Part shown: positions 1-7,247 of the stretch, in pieces
How positions within the stretch are numbered: the first letter of the stretch is position 1
Layout: every line of letters starts with the position of its first letter
Source of the DNA: Sulfuritalea sp.
GTDB taxonomy: Bacteria > Pseudomonadota > Gammaproteobacteria > Burkholderiales > Rhodocyclaceae
Assembly: GCA_021738105.1 (NCBI GenBank)
Contig: JAIPCS010000082.1
Location: forward strand, 1-13,818
DNA: 13,818 nucleotides
Reading direction: 5' to 3'
Notes under the pieces: model-generated
The model's input: only the letters and a program-made list of their open reading frames with translations
Told to the model about the DNA's origin: nothing
The model's database searches: none
Position numbers and translations under genes: made by a program

Positions 1-1440
1 CCGTAATACTCGCTGGCCACCGGATATCTGAAGCCAGGCTGCGTCTTCACCACTGCCTAACCATAGAATTCCGCCTAAAACTACCAGTGCGACAAGCAGC
101 TTCAGCATGAATGCACTCCAGCCAGGTCTGGGTTGATACACGCCACGCTGTCGCAAGCCGCGCCAGAGCATTCCGGCGTTGAAACAAGAGGCCAGGCCGA
201 TGGAAAGAGCCAGTCCTGCATGTTTCAACCAGCCGATGAAGGCGGCATTCATCATCTGGGTCAATACCAAGGTCAACAAAGCTATTTTCACGGGCGTACG
301 GATATCCTGCCGTGCATAAAAGCCTGGCGCCAGCACTTTGACCAGGATCAGGCCCGTCAGGCCGATTGAATAGGCGACCAGTGCTTCCCGGGTCCGCAGC
401 ACATCGATAGCGGTGAAAGCGCCATACTGGAATAGTGTCGAAAGCAAGGGTATTGCCAGTATTGCCAAGGCAAGCGACGCTGGCAACGTCAGCATCAGCG
501 TCAGCCGCAAGCCCCAGTCGAGCAGAGCCGAGAAATCCTCTGTTTGGCCTTTTGCATGTGTTTTTGCCAGACTAGGTAGCAAAATGGTACCTAGGGCCGC
601 TCCAAGCAGACCGGCAGGGAACTCCATGAGTCGATCGGCGTAATAAAGCCAGGAGACGCTTCCGCTCTCCAGAAAGGAGGCGAAAACGGTATTGATGAGT
701 AGGCTGATTTGTGCCACTGAAACGCCTAGTACTGCTGGTGCCATGAGCTTGAGCACACGTTGTACGCCTTCGTCGCGCCAAACCGGGTCGAAGCGCGGCA
801 GCATACCTATTTTCACCAGCGCCGGAATCTGAATCGAGAGTTGCAGCGCTCCGCCCAAAAATACCGCCCAGGCCAAAGCGAGTACCGGCGGATCAAACCA
901 GGGCGCGGCAAACAGCGCCATGCCAATGAAAGAGAGATTAAGCAAAACCGGAGTGAAAGCGGGTAGGGCAAATCGACTCCAGGTATTCAGAACACCGGCA
1001 GACAAAGCCACCAGCGACATGAATAAAATGTAGGGAAAGGTGATGCGGGTGAGTTCGACCGTGAGCTGGAACTTTTCGGCATCGGTGCTGAAGCCGGGTG
1101 CAGTGACCGCGATCAGCAGCGGAGCCAAAACCATACCTAGAGCGCTGACGCTTATGAGTATCAGGAACAGCACGCTGCCGACGCGGTCGACAAGAGTTTT
1201 GGTCTCGCTCTCACTGCGGCGATCGCGATATTCAGCAAGGATGGGGACGAAGGCCTGAGAGAAAGCTCCCTCGGCAAAAAGCCGCCGCAACAGGTTAGGC
1301 AGGCGGAATGCAACGAAAAATGCATCCGTCATCATGCCTGCGCCAAAGCTTCTGGCGATGACAAAATCGCGGACGAAGCCGAGGACGCGGGACAGCAAGG
1401 TCATGCTGCTGACTGTGGCCAAAGTGCGGAGCAGATTCAT
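1..1440 (-). CDS. murJ: Lipid II flippase MurJ (MviN), 3' end beyond window
   Basis: MurJ is the inner-membrane MOP-superfamily flippase that moves lipid II to the periplasmic face for peptidoglycan synthesis. Reading the minus strand from the ATG at 1440-1438, the frame is open for 480 codons to the window edge. The family is about 510 residues, so roughly 30 C-terminal residues are missing. The protein is hydrophobic throughout, with many predicted membrane helices. Its N-terminus has the family pattern SRVLGFVRD, a [12 protein letters not shown] stretch and [12 protein letters not shown]. The charged residues known to be essential in E. coli MurJ appear at the same numbers: Arg18, Arg24, Asp39, Arg52 and Arg270 (in [10 protein letters not shown]). 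The Shine-Dalgarno sequence is weak. The gene diverges from rpsT with 101 bp between start codons. Identification is very secure. Confidence 0.96.
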   Translation of the reverse strand, partial: MNLLRTLATVSSMTLLSRVLGFVRDFVIARSFGAGMMTDAFFVAFRLPNLLRRLFAEGAFSQAFVPILAEYRDRRSESETKTLVDRVGSVLFLILISVSALGMVLAPLLIAVTAPGFSTDAEKFQLTVELTRITFPYILFMSLVALSAGVLNTWSRFALPAFTPVLLNLSFIGMALFAAPWFDPPVLALAWAVFLGGALQLSIQIPALVKIGMLPRFDPVWRDEGVQRVLKLMAPAVLGVSVAQISLLINTVFASFLESGSVSWLYYADRLMEFPAGLLGAALGTILLPSLAKTHAKGQTEDFSALLDWGLRLTLMLTLPASLALAILAIPLLSTLFQYGAFTAIDVLRTREALVAYSIGLTGLILVKVLAPGFYARQDIRTPVKIALLTLVLTQMMNAAFIGWLKHAGLALSIGLASCFNAGMLWRGLRQRGVYQPRPGWSAFMLKLLVALVVLGGILWLGSGEDAAWLQISGGQRVLR

Positions 1441-1479
1441 GGGGCCTATGGTATCCGGGATATCTTCTGCAGAAGCTGC

Positions 1480-1508
1480 TTGCAATGGGTGGAAGACCCC
1501 CTTATAAT
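1480..1508 (+). promoter_or_regulatory. Sigma70 promoter of rpsT
   Basis: A TTGCAA -35 element (1480-1485, 4 of 6 matches) and a perfect TATAAT -10 (1503-1508) are separated by exactly 17 bp. The predicted start is near 1515, giving a leader of about 27 nt before the rpsT ATG. The -10 is followed by a GC-rich discriminator (CGCGCCC), a feature associated with stringently controlled stable-RNA and ribosomal-protein promoters. The growth-rate or ppGpp control is inferred from that, not shown. Confidence 0.8.
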
Positions 1509-1541
1509 CGCGCCCTTCGTCAAGTTCTACCGGATACTAAT

Positions 1542-1802
1542 ATGGCCAATTCCGCTCAAGCTCGCAAGCGTGCTCGTCAGGCAACCGAACAACGTGCCCA
1601 CAATGTTGGACTGCGTTCTTCGTTTCGCACTGCCATCAAGAAGGTACGCAAGGCTATTGAGGCAGGTGACAAGACTGCCGCTCAAGCCGTGTTCAAGGAC
1701 TCGCAATGCGTCATTGATTCAATTGCCGACAAAAACATCGTGCACAAGAATCTCGCTGCGCGTCAAAAAAGCCGACTCTCGGCTGCTATCAAGGCACTTT
1801 AA
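1542..1802 (+). CDS. rpsT: 30S ribosomal protein S20
   Basis: S20 binds 16S rRNA early in 30S assembly. The 86-residue product matches the usual length of about 87 and the family pattern: it begins [13 protein letters not shown], has a [19 protein letters not shown] core, and ends in a Lys/Arg-rich helix containing [15 protein letters not shown]. The ATG at 1542 is chosen because the family starts MANS. An in-frame upstream start (from 1485) would place the promoter -10 inside the gene. The Shine-Dalgarno sequence is weak (only GGA about 9 nt upstream), and S20 genes are often poorly initiated and autoregulated. The gene is monocistronic: it has its own promoter and a terminator just downstream, and is divergent from murJ. 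Confidence 0.97.
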   Translation: MANSAQARKRARQATEQRAHNVGLRSSFRTAIKKVRKAIEAGDKTAAQAVFKDSQCVIDSIADKNIVHKNLAARQKSRLSAAIKAL

Positions 1803-1839
1803 GCATTTCGTCGAAGCGCGCTGTAGAGCGCTGGAGACC

Positions 1840-1874
1840 AAAAAAGCTGCTCCACGTATTGGGCAGCTTTTTTT
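1840..1874 (+). terminator. Intrinsic terminator of rpsT
   Basis: An 11-bp stem (AAAAAAGCTGC at 1840-1850 with GCAGCTTTTTT at 1863-1873) encloses a 12-nt loop and continues into a T run, starting 37 bp after the rpsT stop. The A-tract on the 5' side means it could also terminate in reverse. Confidence 0.9.
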
Positions 1875-1987
1875 GTTTCAACTTGCTCGATCGTCTATCG
1901 TGAAGAAATTCTGCGCCAGCACAAACCATTCATTTACGGCTCACGAACTCTCCGATAAGCACTGAGTCAATCAGTATCAATTTGACC

Positions 1988-2016
1988 GTATCCAAAACAA
2001 TCGACCAATTGGATAC
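1988..2016. repeat. Inverted repeat in the rpsT / 73-aa gene gap
   Basis: Perfect 8-bp arms GTATCCAA (1988-1995) and TTGGATAC (2009-2016) flank a 13-nt loop, in an AT-rich stretch that codes for nothing I can support. The right arm overlaps a smaller palindrome, CCAATTGG (2005-2012). It could be a protein-binding site or a small hairpin, or chance. Apart from this, the rpsT terminator and the downstream promoter, I see nothing in 1803-2138. Confidence 0.4.
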
Positions 2017-2078
2017 CGCTTCGATACGTCCTTTTGCATAACCATTTATAGAATACTCTGAAAAATTAGATAAATAGG

Positions 2079-2107
2079 TTGAATTCGCGGAATTCACTGC
2101 ATATAAT
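2079..2107 (+). promoter_or_regulatory. Sigma70 promoter of the 73-aa protein gene
   Basis: TTGAAT (2079-2084, 4 of 6 matches) and a perfect TATAAT (2102-2107) are 17 bp apart. Transcription would start near 2114, giving a 25-nt leader that contains the AAAGGGG ribosome-binding site at 2128-2134. This is one of the two best promoter matches in the window. Confidence 0.75.
2080..2096. promoter_or_regulatory. Candidate operator: perfect palindrome overlapping the -35
   Basis: TGAATTC-GCG-GAATTCA is a perfect inverted repeat with 7-bp arms and a 3-bp centre. It covers most of the -35 element and runs into the spacer, where a bound repressor would block RNA polymerase. The half-sites TGAAT/ATTCA resemble those of the ArgR box (known consensus TNTGAATWWWWATTCANW), but the gap here is 7 bp and not 4, so ArgR binding is doubtful. 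The cognate regulator is unknown. Confidence 0.5.
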
Positions 2108-2138
2108 GTCGTGACTTGATTGAAGTGAAAGGGGTTTT

Positions 2139-2360
2139 ATGCAATCCCATCAATTCATAAAATATGCCTTTCGTATTCGAACCCGTCAGGGTGTCGTCGT
2201 TGACAATTTGATGATTCATGGTCGCGACGAGCATGATGCCCAGCGCAAACTGAGGCAGGTCTATCGTGATTGCCAGATAATTGAGTGCATTTGCCATCGC
2301 GGTGGCGTGCGGGTGCCCGTCGCGAGCTTCGAAGAAGTCGCCAACCTGATTGTTCGCTGA
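2139..2360 (+). CDS. Small conserved-looking protein, function unknown
   Basis: This is a 73-residue soluble, basic protein that I cannot assign to a characterised family. It begins MQSHQFIKYAFRIRTRQG, continues with a hydrophobic/charged stretch (VVVDNLMIHGRDEHDAQRKL) and ends in SFEEVANLIVR. The pattern suggests a small beta-beta-alpha-beta fold. Three cysteines (45, 50 and 52) sit close together. It is supported as real by a strong promoter, a good AAAGGGG ribosome-binding site 4 nt from the ATG, and protein-like codon use. There is no signal peptide or membrane segment. It is monocistronic, convergent with the ParA-type gene, with 49 bp between stops. Function unknown; the neighbours give no clue. 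Confidence 0.8.
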   Translation: MQSHQFIKYAFRIRTRQGVVVDNLMIHGRDEHDAQRKLRQVYRDCQIIECICHRGGVRVPVASFEEVANLIVR

Positions 2361-2409
2361 CGGTTTTTATTGGCTATTCGTACGTCGCAGCGCCGCGACG
2401 CCCACCGTT

Positions 2410-3171
2410 TCAAACGAATCGCGCCGCCCTCAATTCTTCCATCAATGCCAAATAGTCTTGTGCGCCCCTGCTTATCGGGCTATGGCCGAAGATATCCAGA
2501 CTCATCGCGGGTGCTTCAGCGATAGCCACGTTCTCCGAAATCACCGTTTCACAGAGTTCCGCTCCGAACTGGTTGCTCAGTCTGTCCCTGATATCGAAAC
2601 TCATCTTGCGACGTCGATCGAATCGCGTCAGCAGATAGCGACGTTCAACACGCCGTTTTAGAACGGGTTCCAGCGCTTTCAACGTATGTTCGATCTGTAG
2701 CGCACCACGCAAGGAGAGATAGTCCGACGAGACCGGGATCAATATACGGTCTGAGGCGAAGATTGCGTTGAGCGAAAGAACACCCAGAAACGGGCAGCAG
2801 TCAACGATTGCGGTGCTTTCGCCCCCTGAAATTTCGAGTGCTTGCAGGCCGGCGTTGAGCCGATTGAGAATGGTCGGCCCTTTACCAAATATAGAGTCAA
2901 CCTTGATCAGTTCTGCGTGCGCAGGGATCAGGCGGCCAACACCTTGCCAGGTCACGACAATTTCTTCGAGTGGCCGGTTGTCCTGATAGAGAGCGAATAC
3001 GCTGCTGCTGGCGCTTCCGGGCGCGCTGCCATATATTGCAGTCAAATGTGCCTGTGGATCGAGGTCGACCAGTAGCGTAGGTGTGGAATCTCTTGCCAGT
3101 GCTGCAGCAAGGTTGAGCGCCGTGGTGGTTTTACCAACTCCGCCTTTTTGGTTGAAAACAGCCATTCGCAA
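2410..3171 (-). CDS. Orphan ParA/Soj-family ATPase
   Basis: ParA-type P-loop ATPases dimerise with ATP and position DNA or protein cargo. The sequence shows the deviant Walker A KGGVGKTT near the N-terminus (residues 9-16 in this model), the Walker A' LLVDLDPQAHLT and a Walker B region VDCCPFLGVLSLNA, followed by the family's IPVSSDYLSLRGA segment. The start chosen is TTG at 3171, because GGAGGA (3179-3184) lies 7 nt upstream and the motif then starts as in the family. That gives 253 residues. ATG at 3165 is the alternative. The frame extends to an ATG at 3306, but the added 45 residues lack ParA character and would consume the whole divergent gap to argD. No parB gene or parS-like site is in the window. 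A TATACT (minus, 3226-3221) could be its -10, without a good -35. Confidence 0.88.
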   Translation of the reverse strand: MRMAVFNQKGGVGKTTTALNLAAALARDSTPTLLVDLDPQAHLTAIYGSAPGSASSSVFALYQDNRPLEEIVVTWQGVGRLIPAHAELIKVDSIFGKGPTILNRLNAGLQALEISGGESTAIVDCCPFLGVLSLNAIFASDRILIPVSSDYLSLRGALQIEHTLKALEPVLKRRVERRYLLTRFDRRRKMSFDIRDRLSNQFGAELCETVISENVAIAEAPAMSLDIFGHSPISRGAQDYLALMEELRAARFV

Positions 3172-3196
3172 CGTTGTTTCCTCCGTCTTCCCAGTC

Positions 3197-3225
3197 TGTA
3201 CAGGGCCTGGATTTTCACTTAGTAT
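3197..3225 (+). promoter_or_regulatory. Weak candidate promoter for argD
   Basis: TGTACA (3197-3202) and TAGTAT (3220-3225) are 17 bp apart and each matches 4 of 6 sigma70 positions. The -10 overlaps the minus-strand TATACT that could serve the ParA gene, so the two divergent transcripts may compete. If used, the argD leader would be about 77 nt and would contain the hairpin at 3241-3281. I saw no better promoter between 3172 and 3308. Confidence 0.3.
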
Positions 3226-3240
3226 AGGCACGTTTTCGTG

Positions 3241-3281
3241 CATGGCGGCCGCGTTGCTCTTCGGCCGCCGTATGTTTTTTT
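3241..3281 (+). terminator. Terminator-like hairpin in the argD leader (possible attenuator)
   Basis: GGCGGCCG (3244-3251) and CGGCCGCC (3262-3269) form a perfect 8-bp GC stem with a 10-nt loop. CAT (3241-3243) can pair with ATG (3272-3274) across a 2-nt bulge, placing the stem directly against seven Ts (3275-3281). It is terminator-like only in the plus direction, 27 bp before the argD ATG. A small hairpin, GCACG-TTTT-CGTGC (3228-3241), abuts it. It may attenuate argD or stop transcripts running antisense through the ParA gene. Confidence 0.55.
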
Positions 3282-3308
3282 GGACGGAGTTTTTCGCGGA
3301 GTGCATCC

Positions 3309-4481
3309 ATGCCGCATTTGATGAATACCTATGGGCGGCTCCCTGTCGCGTTTACGCATGGTCAGGGGTGTCGGCTGTTTGACGCTCAGGGCAAGGTCTA
3401 CCTCGACGCCTTGGCTGGAATTGCGGTCAATACACTAGGCCACAATCATCCACGTTTGGTAAAAGCGTTGAGTGAGCAGATTGGCCGTTTGATTCATACA
3501 TCGAATCTTTATCGTATCAGCGAAGCAGAAGAGTTGTCCGATCGTCTCGCGGCAATTTCTCGCATGGATGAGGTGTTTTTCTGCAATTCAGGCTGTGAAG
3601 CCAACGAAGCGGCGATCAAACTCGCCCGGCTGTATGGGCATCAGCGAGGCGTCGAGCAGCCCTCCATCATAGTTATGGAGCAGGCGTTTCACGGACGGAC
3701 GCTGGCGACGCTGTCAGCGACCGGGAATCGAAAAGTTCAAGCGGGTTTTGAGCCTCTGGTTTCGGGTTTTGTTCGAGTGCCTTACGACGATATTGATGCT
3801 ATTGAGCAACTCGCCGCGCGCAATCCCAACGTGGTCGCGGTGTTGTTCGAACCGATCCAGGGCGAAGGCGGCATCAATATTGCGCACCGCGACTTCATGT
3901 GTTCCCTGAGACAGATTTGTGATCAGAAGAACTGGCTTTTCATGGTCGATGAAGTGCAATCTGGAATTGGCCGAACCGGGGATTGGTTTGCTCATCAGCA
4001 TGCAGGCATCTTGCCCGATGTCATGACGCTGGCGAAGGGTTTGGGATCAGGTGTTCCGATCGGTGCCTGCCTTGCGAGTGGCCGCGCCAGTGGTGTGTTC
4101 AAGCCGGGAAATCATGGTTCAACTTTTGGCGGCAACCCGTTGGCTGCGATCGCAGCGCTAACAACCCTGGCAGTGATTGAATCAGATGGGTTGATTCCGC
4201 ACGCGGCAAAATTGGGCGACACGATTCGTCAGGGCTTGCGTGAAGGACTGGCTGGAGTCAATGGTCTAGTCGAAGTACGTGGTCACGGTTTAATGATAGG
4301 AATTGAGCTGGATCGACCCTGTAGTGAATTGATTGAGCGCTGCCTCGATGACGGACTGCTAATCAATGTTACTGCGGACAAAGTGGTGCGCTTGTTGCCA
4401 CCCCTTGTCATGAGCGACGCAGAGGGTCTGGAGATCGTGAAAAAGCTTGTTCTTCTGATAAAAGCATTTCTCGAGGCCTGA
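3309..4481 (+). CDS. argD: Acetylornithine aminotransferase
   Basis: ArgD is the PLP-dependent class III aminotransferase that converts N-acetylglutamate 5-semialdehyde and glutamate to N-acetylornithine and 2-oxoglutarate in the cytoplasm. Many homologues also act on the succinyldiaminopimelate intermediate of lysine synthesis. The 390 residues match the family length. Motifs seen are GHNHP (44-48), FCNSGCEANEAAIKLAR (91-107), FHGRT (127-131), EPIQGEGG (181-188), the PLP-ring-binding VDEVQSG (213-219), the Schiff-base Lys243 in LAKGLGSG, and HGSTFGGNP (269-277). The ATG at 3309 has GGAG 7 nt upstream (3298-3301). It is first of a run argD-argF-argG; its stop is 2 nt before the argF ATG. A terminator-like hairpin precedes it. 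Confidence 0.95.
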   Translation: MPHLMNTYGRLPVAFTHGQGCRLFDAQGKVYLDALAGIAVNTLGHNHPRLVKALSEQIGRLIHTSNLYRISEAEELSDRLAAISRMDEVFFCNSGCEANEAAIKLARLYGHQRGVEQPSIIVMEQAFHGRTLATLSATGNRKVQAGFEPLVSGFVRVPYDDIDAIEQLAARNPNVVAVLFEPIQGEGGINIAHRDFMCSLRQICDQKNWLFMVDEVQSGIGRTGDWFAHQHAGILPDVMTLAKGLGSGVPIGACLASGRASGVFKPGNHGSTFGGNPLAAIAALTTLAVIESDGLIPHAAKLGDTIRQGLREGLAGVNGLVEVRGHGLMIGIELDRPCSELIERCLDDGLLINVTADKVVRLLPPLVMSDAEGLEIVKKLVLLIKAFLEA

Positions 4482-4483
4482 TC

Positions 4484-5407
4484 ATGGCGTCTCCCAAACA
4501 CTTTCTACAACTGAAGGATCTCTCCGGCGAGGAACTTGATTATGTGTTTGAGCGCACTAGCAGGATCAAGGAGCGGTTCAAGGCGTATGAACGGTATTGG
4601 CCTTTGCAGGACCGTACTCTGGTAATGATTTTCGAAAAGGCCAGTACTCGCACAAGACTGTCCTTCGAAGCAGGAATGCATCAACTGGGTGGTACAGCAA
4701 TCTATCTCAATACCCGGGATTCCCAGCTTGGACGTGGCGAGCCGGTCGAGGATGCTGCCGAGGTCATTTCGCGTATGAGCGACATCGTCATGATCCGCAC
4801 TTACGAGCAGGAAGTCATTGAGCGGTTCGCAAGCCACTCGAGGGTACCCGTGATTAACGGGCTGACCAACGAATACCACCCTTGCCAGATTCTTGCCGAT
4901 ATTTTTACCTATATGGAACATAGAGGCTCGATCAAGGGCCGCACTGTGGCGTGGATCGGCGACTCGAACAATGTTTGCAACACATGGCTGCAGGCGGCAG
5001 AAGTCTTCGGTTTCAATGTTCACGTTTCTACACCGCCGGGATACGAAGTCGAAGCCGAGCGTGCCGGACTCTATGGTACGGACCACTTCGAACAGTTTGC
5101 CGATCCAATGGATGCTGCACGCGAAGCCGACCTGGTAACTACTGACGTGTGGACGTCAATGGGTTTTGAAGACGAAAACGAGGAACGTCGGCGAAATTTC
5201 GCGGATTGGCAGGTTGATGCCGAGATGATGCGGGCAGCTCGCCCGGACGCTGTCTTCATGCACTGCTTGCCCGCCCATCGGGGCGAGGAGGTGGCTGCAG
5301 AAGTTATTGATGGAACGCAAAGCGTTGTTTGGGATGAAGCTGAAAATCGACTCCACACGCAAAAGGCGTTAATGGAATACCTGCTACTGGGCAGATTGAA
5401 CGACTGA
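4484..5407 (+). CDS. argF: Ornithine carbamoyltransferase (anabolic)
   Basis: This enzyme joins carbamoyl phosphate and ornithine to make citrulline, the sixth step of arginine synthesis, and usually works as a cytoplasmic trimer. At 307 residues it is the normal bacterial size. The carbamoyl-phosphate loop STRTR is at 54-58, HPCQ at 132-135, the DSNNV segment at 160-164, the ornithine-side SMG loop in DVWTSMG at 221-227 and the [10 protein letters not shown] active-site segment with Cys261 at 260-269. All key residues are present. The start is 2 nt after the argD stop and the ribosome-binding site lies inside the argD 3' end, so translation is probably coupled. argG follows after 10 nt. A cluster with argD and argG points to a biosynthetic enzyme; there is no arcA/arcC deiminase context. 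Confidence 0.97.
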   Translation: MASPKHFLQLKDLSGEELDYVFERTSRIKERFKAYERYWPLQDRTLVMIFEKASTRTRLSFEAGMHQLGGTAIYLNTRDSQLGRGEPVEDAAEVISRMSDIVMIRTYEQEVIERFASHSRVPVINGLTNEYHPCQILADIFTYMEHRGSIKGRTVAWIGDSNNVCNTWLQAAEVFGFNVHVSTPPGYEVEAERAGLYGTDHFEQFADPMDAAREADLVTTDVWTSMGFEDENEERRRNFADWQVDAEMMRAARPDAVFMHCLPAHRGEEVAAEVIDGTQSVVWDEAENRLHTQKALMEYLLLGRLND

Positions 5408-5417
5408 AGGAAGCAAA

Positions 5418-6686
5418 ATGAAAGCAGCAAAGAAATCGGGTAAACCCGAAAGCGACAAGGTAGTTCTCGCCTACTCGGGCGGACTGGATACATCGGTGAT
5501 CCTGAAGTGGCTGCAGGACACCTACAAATGCGAAGTGGTGACCTTTACCGCTGATCTGGGTCAAGGTGAAGAGCTCGCTCCGGCGCGCACCAAAGCTCTG
5601 AAGCTGGGAATCAAACCCAAGAACATATTTATTGATGACTTGCGCGAAGAGTTTGTTCGCGATTTTGTTTTCCCCATGTTTCGCTGCAATACTGTTTACG
5701 AAGGTGAGTATCTGCTCGGCACCTCGATAGCGAGACCCCTGATTGCCAAGCGCATGGTGGACATCGCAAGGAAAACCGGTGCTAACTCGATATCCCATGG
5801 TGCCACGGGCAAGGGTAACGATCAGGTCCGGTTTGAGCTCGGAGCTTATGCCTTGATGCCCAACGTCAAGGTCATTGCACCTTGGCGTGAATGGGATTTG
5901 TTGTCTCGTGAAAAACTGATGGGCTATGCCAAAAAGCATGGAATTCCAGTTGAAATGAAGCACAAGCAGGGTGGCTCTCCCTATTCGATGGATGCCAATC
6001 TTCTGCACATTTCCTACGAGGGACGGCACCTCGAGAATCCTGCTGCGGAAGCCGAGGAGTCGATGTGGCGCTGGACGGTATCGCCCGAGAAGGCACCTGA
6101 CAAAGCTGAGTATCTTGATCTCGAATTCAAGCGGGGAGATCTGGTCGCCATCAACAGCAAGAAAATGAAGGCCCATGAGCTATTGGGCATGTTGAACAAG
6201 CTTGGCGGCAAACATGGAATCGGTCGCCTTGATCTGGTCGAAAACCGATATGTCGGCATGAAGTCCCGTGGCTGTTATGAAACACCGGGAGGCAGCATAT
6301 TGCTCAAGGCGCATCGAGCCATCGAGTCGATCTGCCTGGATCGCGAAGAGGCACACTTGAAGGACGACTTGATGCCACGGTATGCCAGCCTGATCTACAA
6401 CGGTTACTGGTGGAGTCCCGAGCGTCGCGCTTTGCAGGCGCTGATCGACCACACCCAGCAGAACGTCAATGGTTGGGTTCGTCTAAAGCTCTACAAGGGC
6501 AACGTCATTGTTGTCGGCCGTGACTCGAAAACTGATTCACTTTTCGATCCGACCATTGCCACATTCGAGGACGATGCGGGCGCCTACGACCAGAAGGACG
6601 CCCATGGATTCATCAGACTCAATGCGCTTCGCATGCGCATAGCGGCCAATAGAGCAGAGACCCGGGCGTACAGAAAAAAAAGTTGA
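5418..6686 (+). CDS. argG: Argininosuccinate synthase
   Basis: ArgG condenses citrulline and aspartate, using ATP, to argininosuccinate. The 422-residue product has the N-type ATP pyrophosphatase loop AYSGGLDTS (18-26), the [15 protein letters not shown] segment that binds citrulline and aspartate, and [19 protein letters not shown] further on. Length fits the family (about 400-450), with a short basic N-terminal extension ([14 protein letters not shown]) before the first strand. GGAAG 8 nt or less upstream supports the ATG at 5418. It is 10 nt after argF and 23 nt before the DUF2788 gene. argH, the next enzyme, is not in the window, so the pathway is split in this genome. Confidence 0.97.
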   Translation: MKAAKKSGKPESDKVVLAYSGGLDTSVILKWLQDTYKCEVVTFTADLGQGEELAPARTKALKLGIKPKNIFIDDLREEFVRDFVFPMFRCNTVYEGEYLLGTSIARPLIAKRMVDIARKTGANSISHGATGKGNDQVRFELGAYALMPNVKVIAPWREWDLLSREKLMGYAKKHGIPVEMKHKQGGSPYSMDANLLHISYEGRHLENPAAEAEESMWRWTVSPEKAPDKAEYLDLEFKRGDLVAINSKKMKAHELLGMLNKLGGKHGIGRLDLVENRYVGMKSRGCYETPGGSILLKAHRAIESICLDREEAHLKDDLMPRYASLIYNGYWWSPERRALQALIDHTQQNVNGWVRLKLYKGNVIVVGRDSKTDSLFDPTIATFEDDAGAYDQKDAHGFIRLNALRMRIAANRAETRAYRKKS

Positions 6687-6709
6687 CGAGGTAGTCGAGG
6701 AACACGCCG

Positions 6710-6919
6710 ATGTTTGGCATTTCCGAAGAGCAGTTGACAGAATTTGGCATGACGTTTGGCCTTGGCGCCTTCATGCTCTACATGCTGTTCATCATCGGCG
6801 AACTGGCCTGGAAATCTAAGGCGGGAAAGGTCGGCACCTTCGTCCTGTTTTTTGTGCTCGCTTTTGGCATGCTCGGCTTCGTCGCAAAAATCATTATTCA
6901 GAAATTGTGGGGGATTTGA
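6710..6919 (+). CDS. DUF2788 family two-helix membrane protein
   Basis: This 69-residue protein matches my recollection of DUF2788, a small family with no known function. Two membrane helices are visible, about residues 12-33 and 41-63, joined by a short basic loop (WKSKAGK) that would face the cytoplasm by the positive-inside rule. A FGLGAFMLYMLFIIGELAW stretch forms the first helix and TFVLFFVLAFGMLGFVAK the second. GAGGA (6697-6701), 8 nt before the ATG, is a good ribosome-binding site. It follows argG by 23 nt and its stop is 1 nt before ppnP, so it is probably co-transcribed with both. A role in transport or as a small accessory subunit is possible, but nothing in the sequence shows it. 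Confidence 0.85.
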   Translation: MFGISEEQLTEFGMTFGLGAFMLYMLFIIGELAWKSKAGKVGTFVLFFVLAFGMLGFVAKIIIQKLWGI

Positions 6920-6920
6920 A

Positions 6921-7232
6921 ATGTCGCAGTTTGAAAGCGTGACGGTGACCAAGCAGGCCAATGTCTATTTTGATGGCAAGTGTGTCAGCCATACCCTTCA
7001 GTTTGCCGATGGCACGAAGAAGAGCGTGGGTGTAATCATGCCGGCAACGCTGACATTCAACACCGGTGCACCGGAAGTCATGGAAACCGTAGCGGGGGCA
7101 TGTCGCTATCGCATCAAGGGTGAGGAATGGAAAAACTGTGGGCCCGGAGAAAGTTTCAATGCGCCGGGCAATTCAAGTTTCGACATCGAAGTCAGCGGTG
7201 AGCCTTATCACTACGTTTGTCATTTCGATTGA
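6921..7232 (+). CDS. ppnP: Pyrimidine/purine nucleoside phosphorylase PpnP
   Basis: PpnP (formerly YaiE, DUF1255) is a small cupin-fold enzyme with broad phosphorolytic activity on purine and pyrimidine nucleosides, releasing base and (deoxy)ribose 1-phosphate. The 103-residue product is close to the usual 94-105. Family features are GVIMPATLTFNTGAPEVME (37-55), VAGACRYRI (57-65), a GESFNAPGNSSFDIEV segment (76-91) and the terminal YHYVCHF. GGGGA lies 8 nt before the ATG. It begins 1 nt after the DUF2788 stop and is 15 nt before yajQ. Its linkage to an arginine cluster has no obvious metabolic reason beyond shared housekeeping expression. Confidence 0.93.
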   Translation: MSQFESVTVTKQANVYFDGKCVSHTLQFADGTKKSVGVIMPATLTFNTGAPEVMETVAGACRYRIKGEEWKNCGPGESFNAPGNSSFDIEVSGEPYHYVCHFD

Positions 7233-7247
7233 TCACAGGGAGCCCTT

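Noticed and set aside
1480..1965. A 161-codon plus-strand open frame overlapping rpsT
   Set aside because: It is the +1 shadow of rpsT, contains the rpsT promoter and terminator within its span, and its translation has no protein-like pattern.
2080..2096. The palindrome as a true ArgR box
   Set aside because: The half-sites fit, but the spacing is 7 bp where ArgR boxes have 4, and the site is more than 1.2 kb from argD.
2383..2400. A 6-bp-arm stem (CGTCGC/GCGACG) between the convergent 73-aa and ParA genes as a terminator
   Set aside because: The stem is short and no T run follows on either strand.
3242..3382. A possible arginine leader peptide before argD (an ATG at 3242 with two adjacent Arg codons in the hairpin)
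   Set aside because: Two Arg codons are too few for ribosome-mediated attenuation, there is no clear ribosome-binding site, and the frame runs on into argD and does not stop before it.
4505..5086. A 193-codon minus-strand frame antisense to argF
   Set aside because: Its translation has no recognisable domain and argF is intact on the other strand; it is a coding shadow.
5304..6176. A 290-codon minus-strand frame antisense to argG
   Set aside because: It covers conserved argG sequence and shows no family motif or ribosome-binding site; a shadow produced by codon bias.
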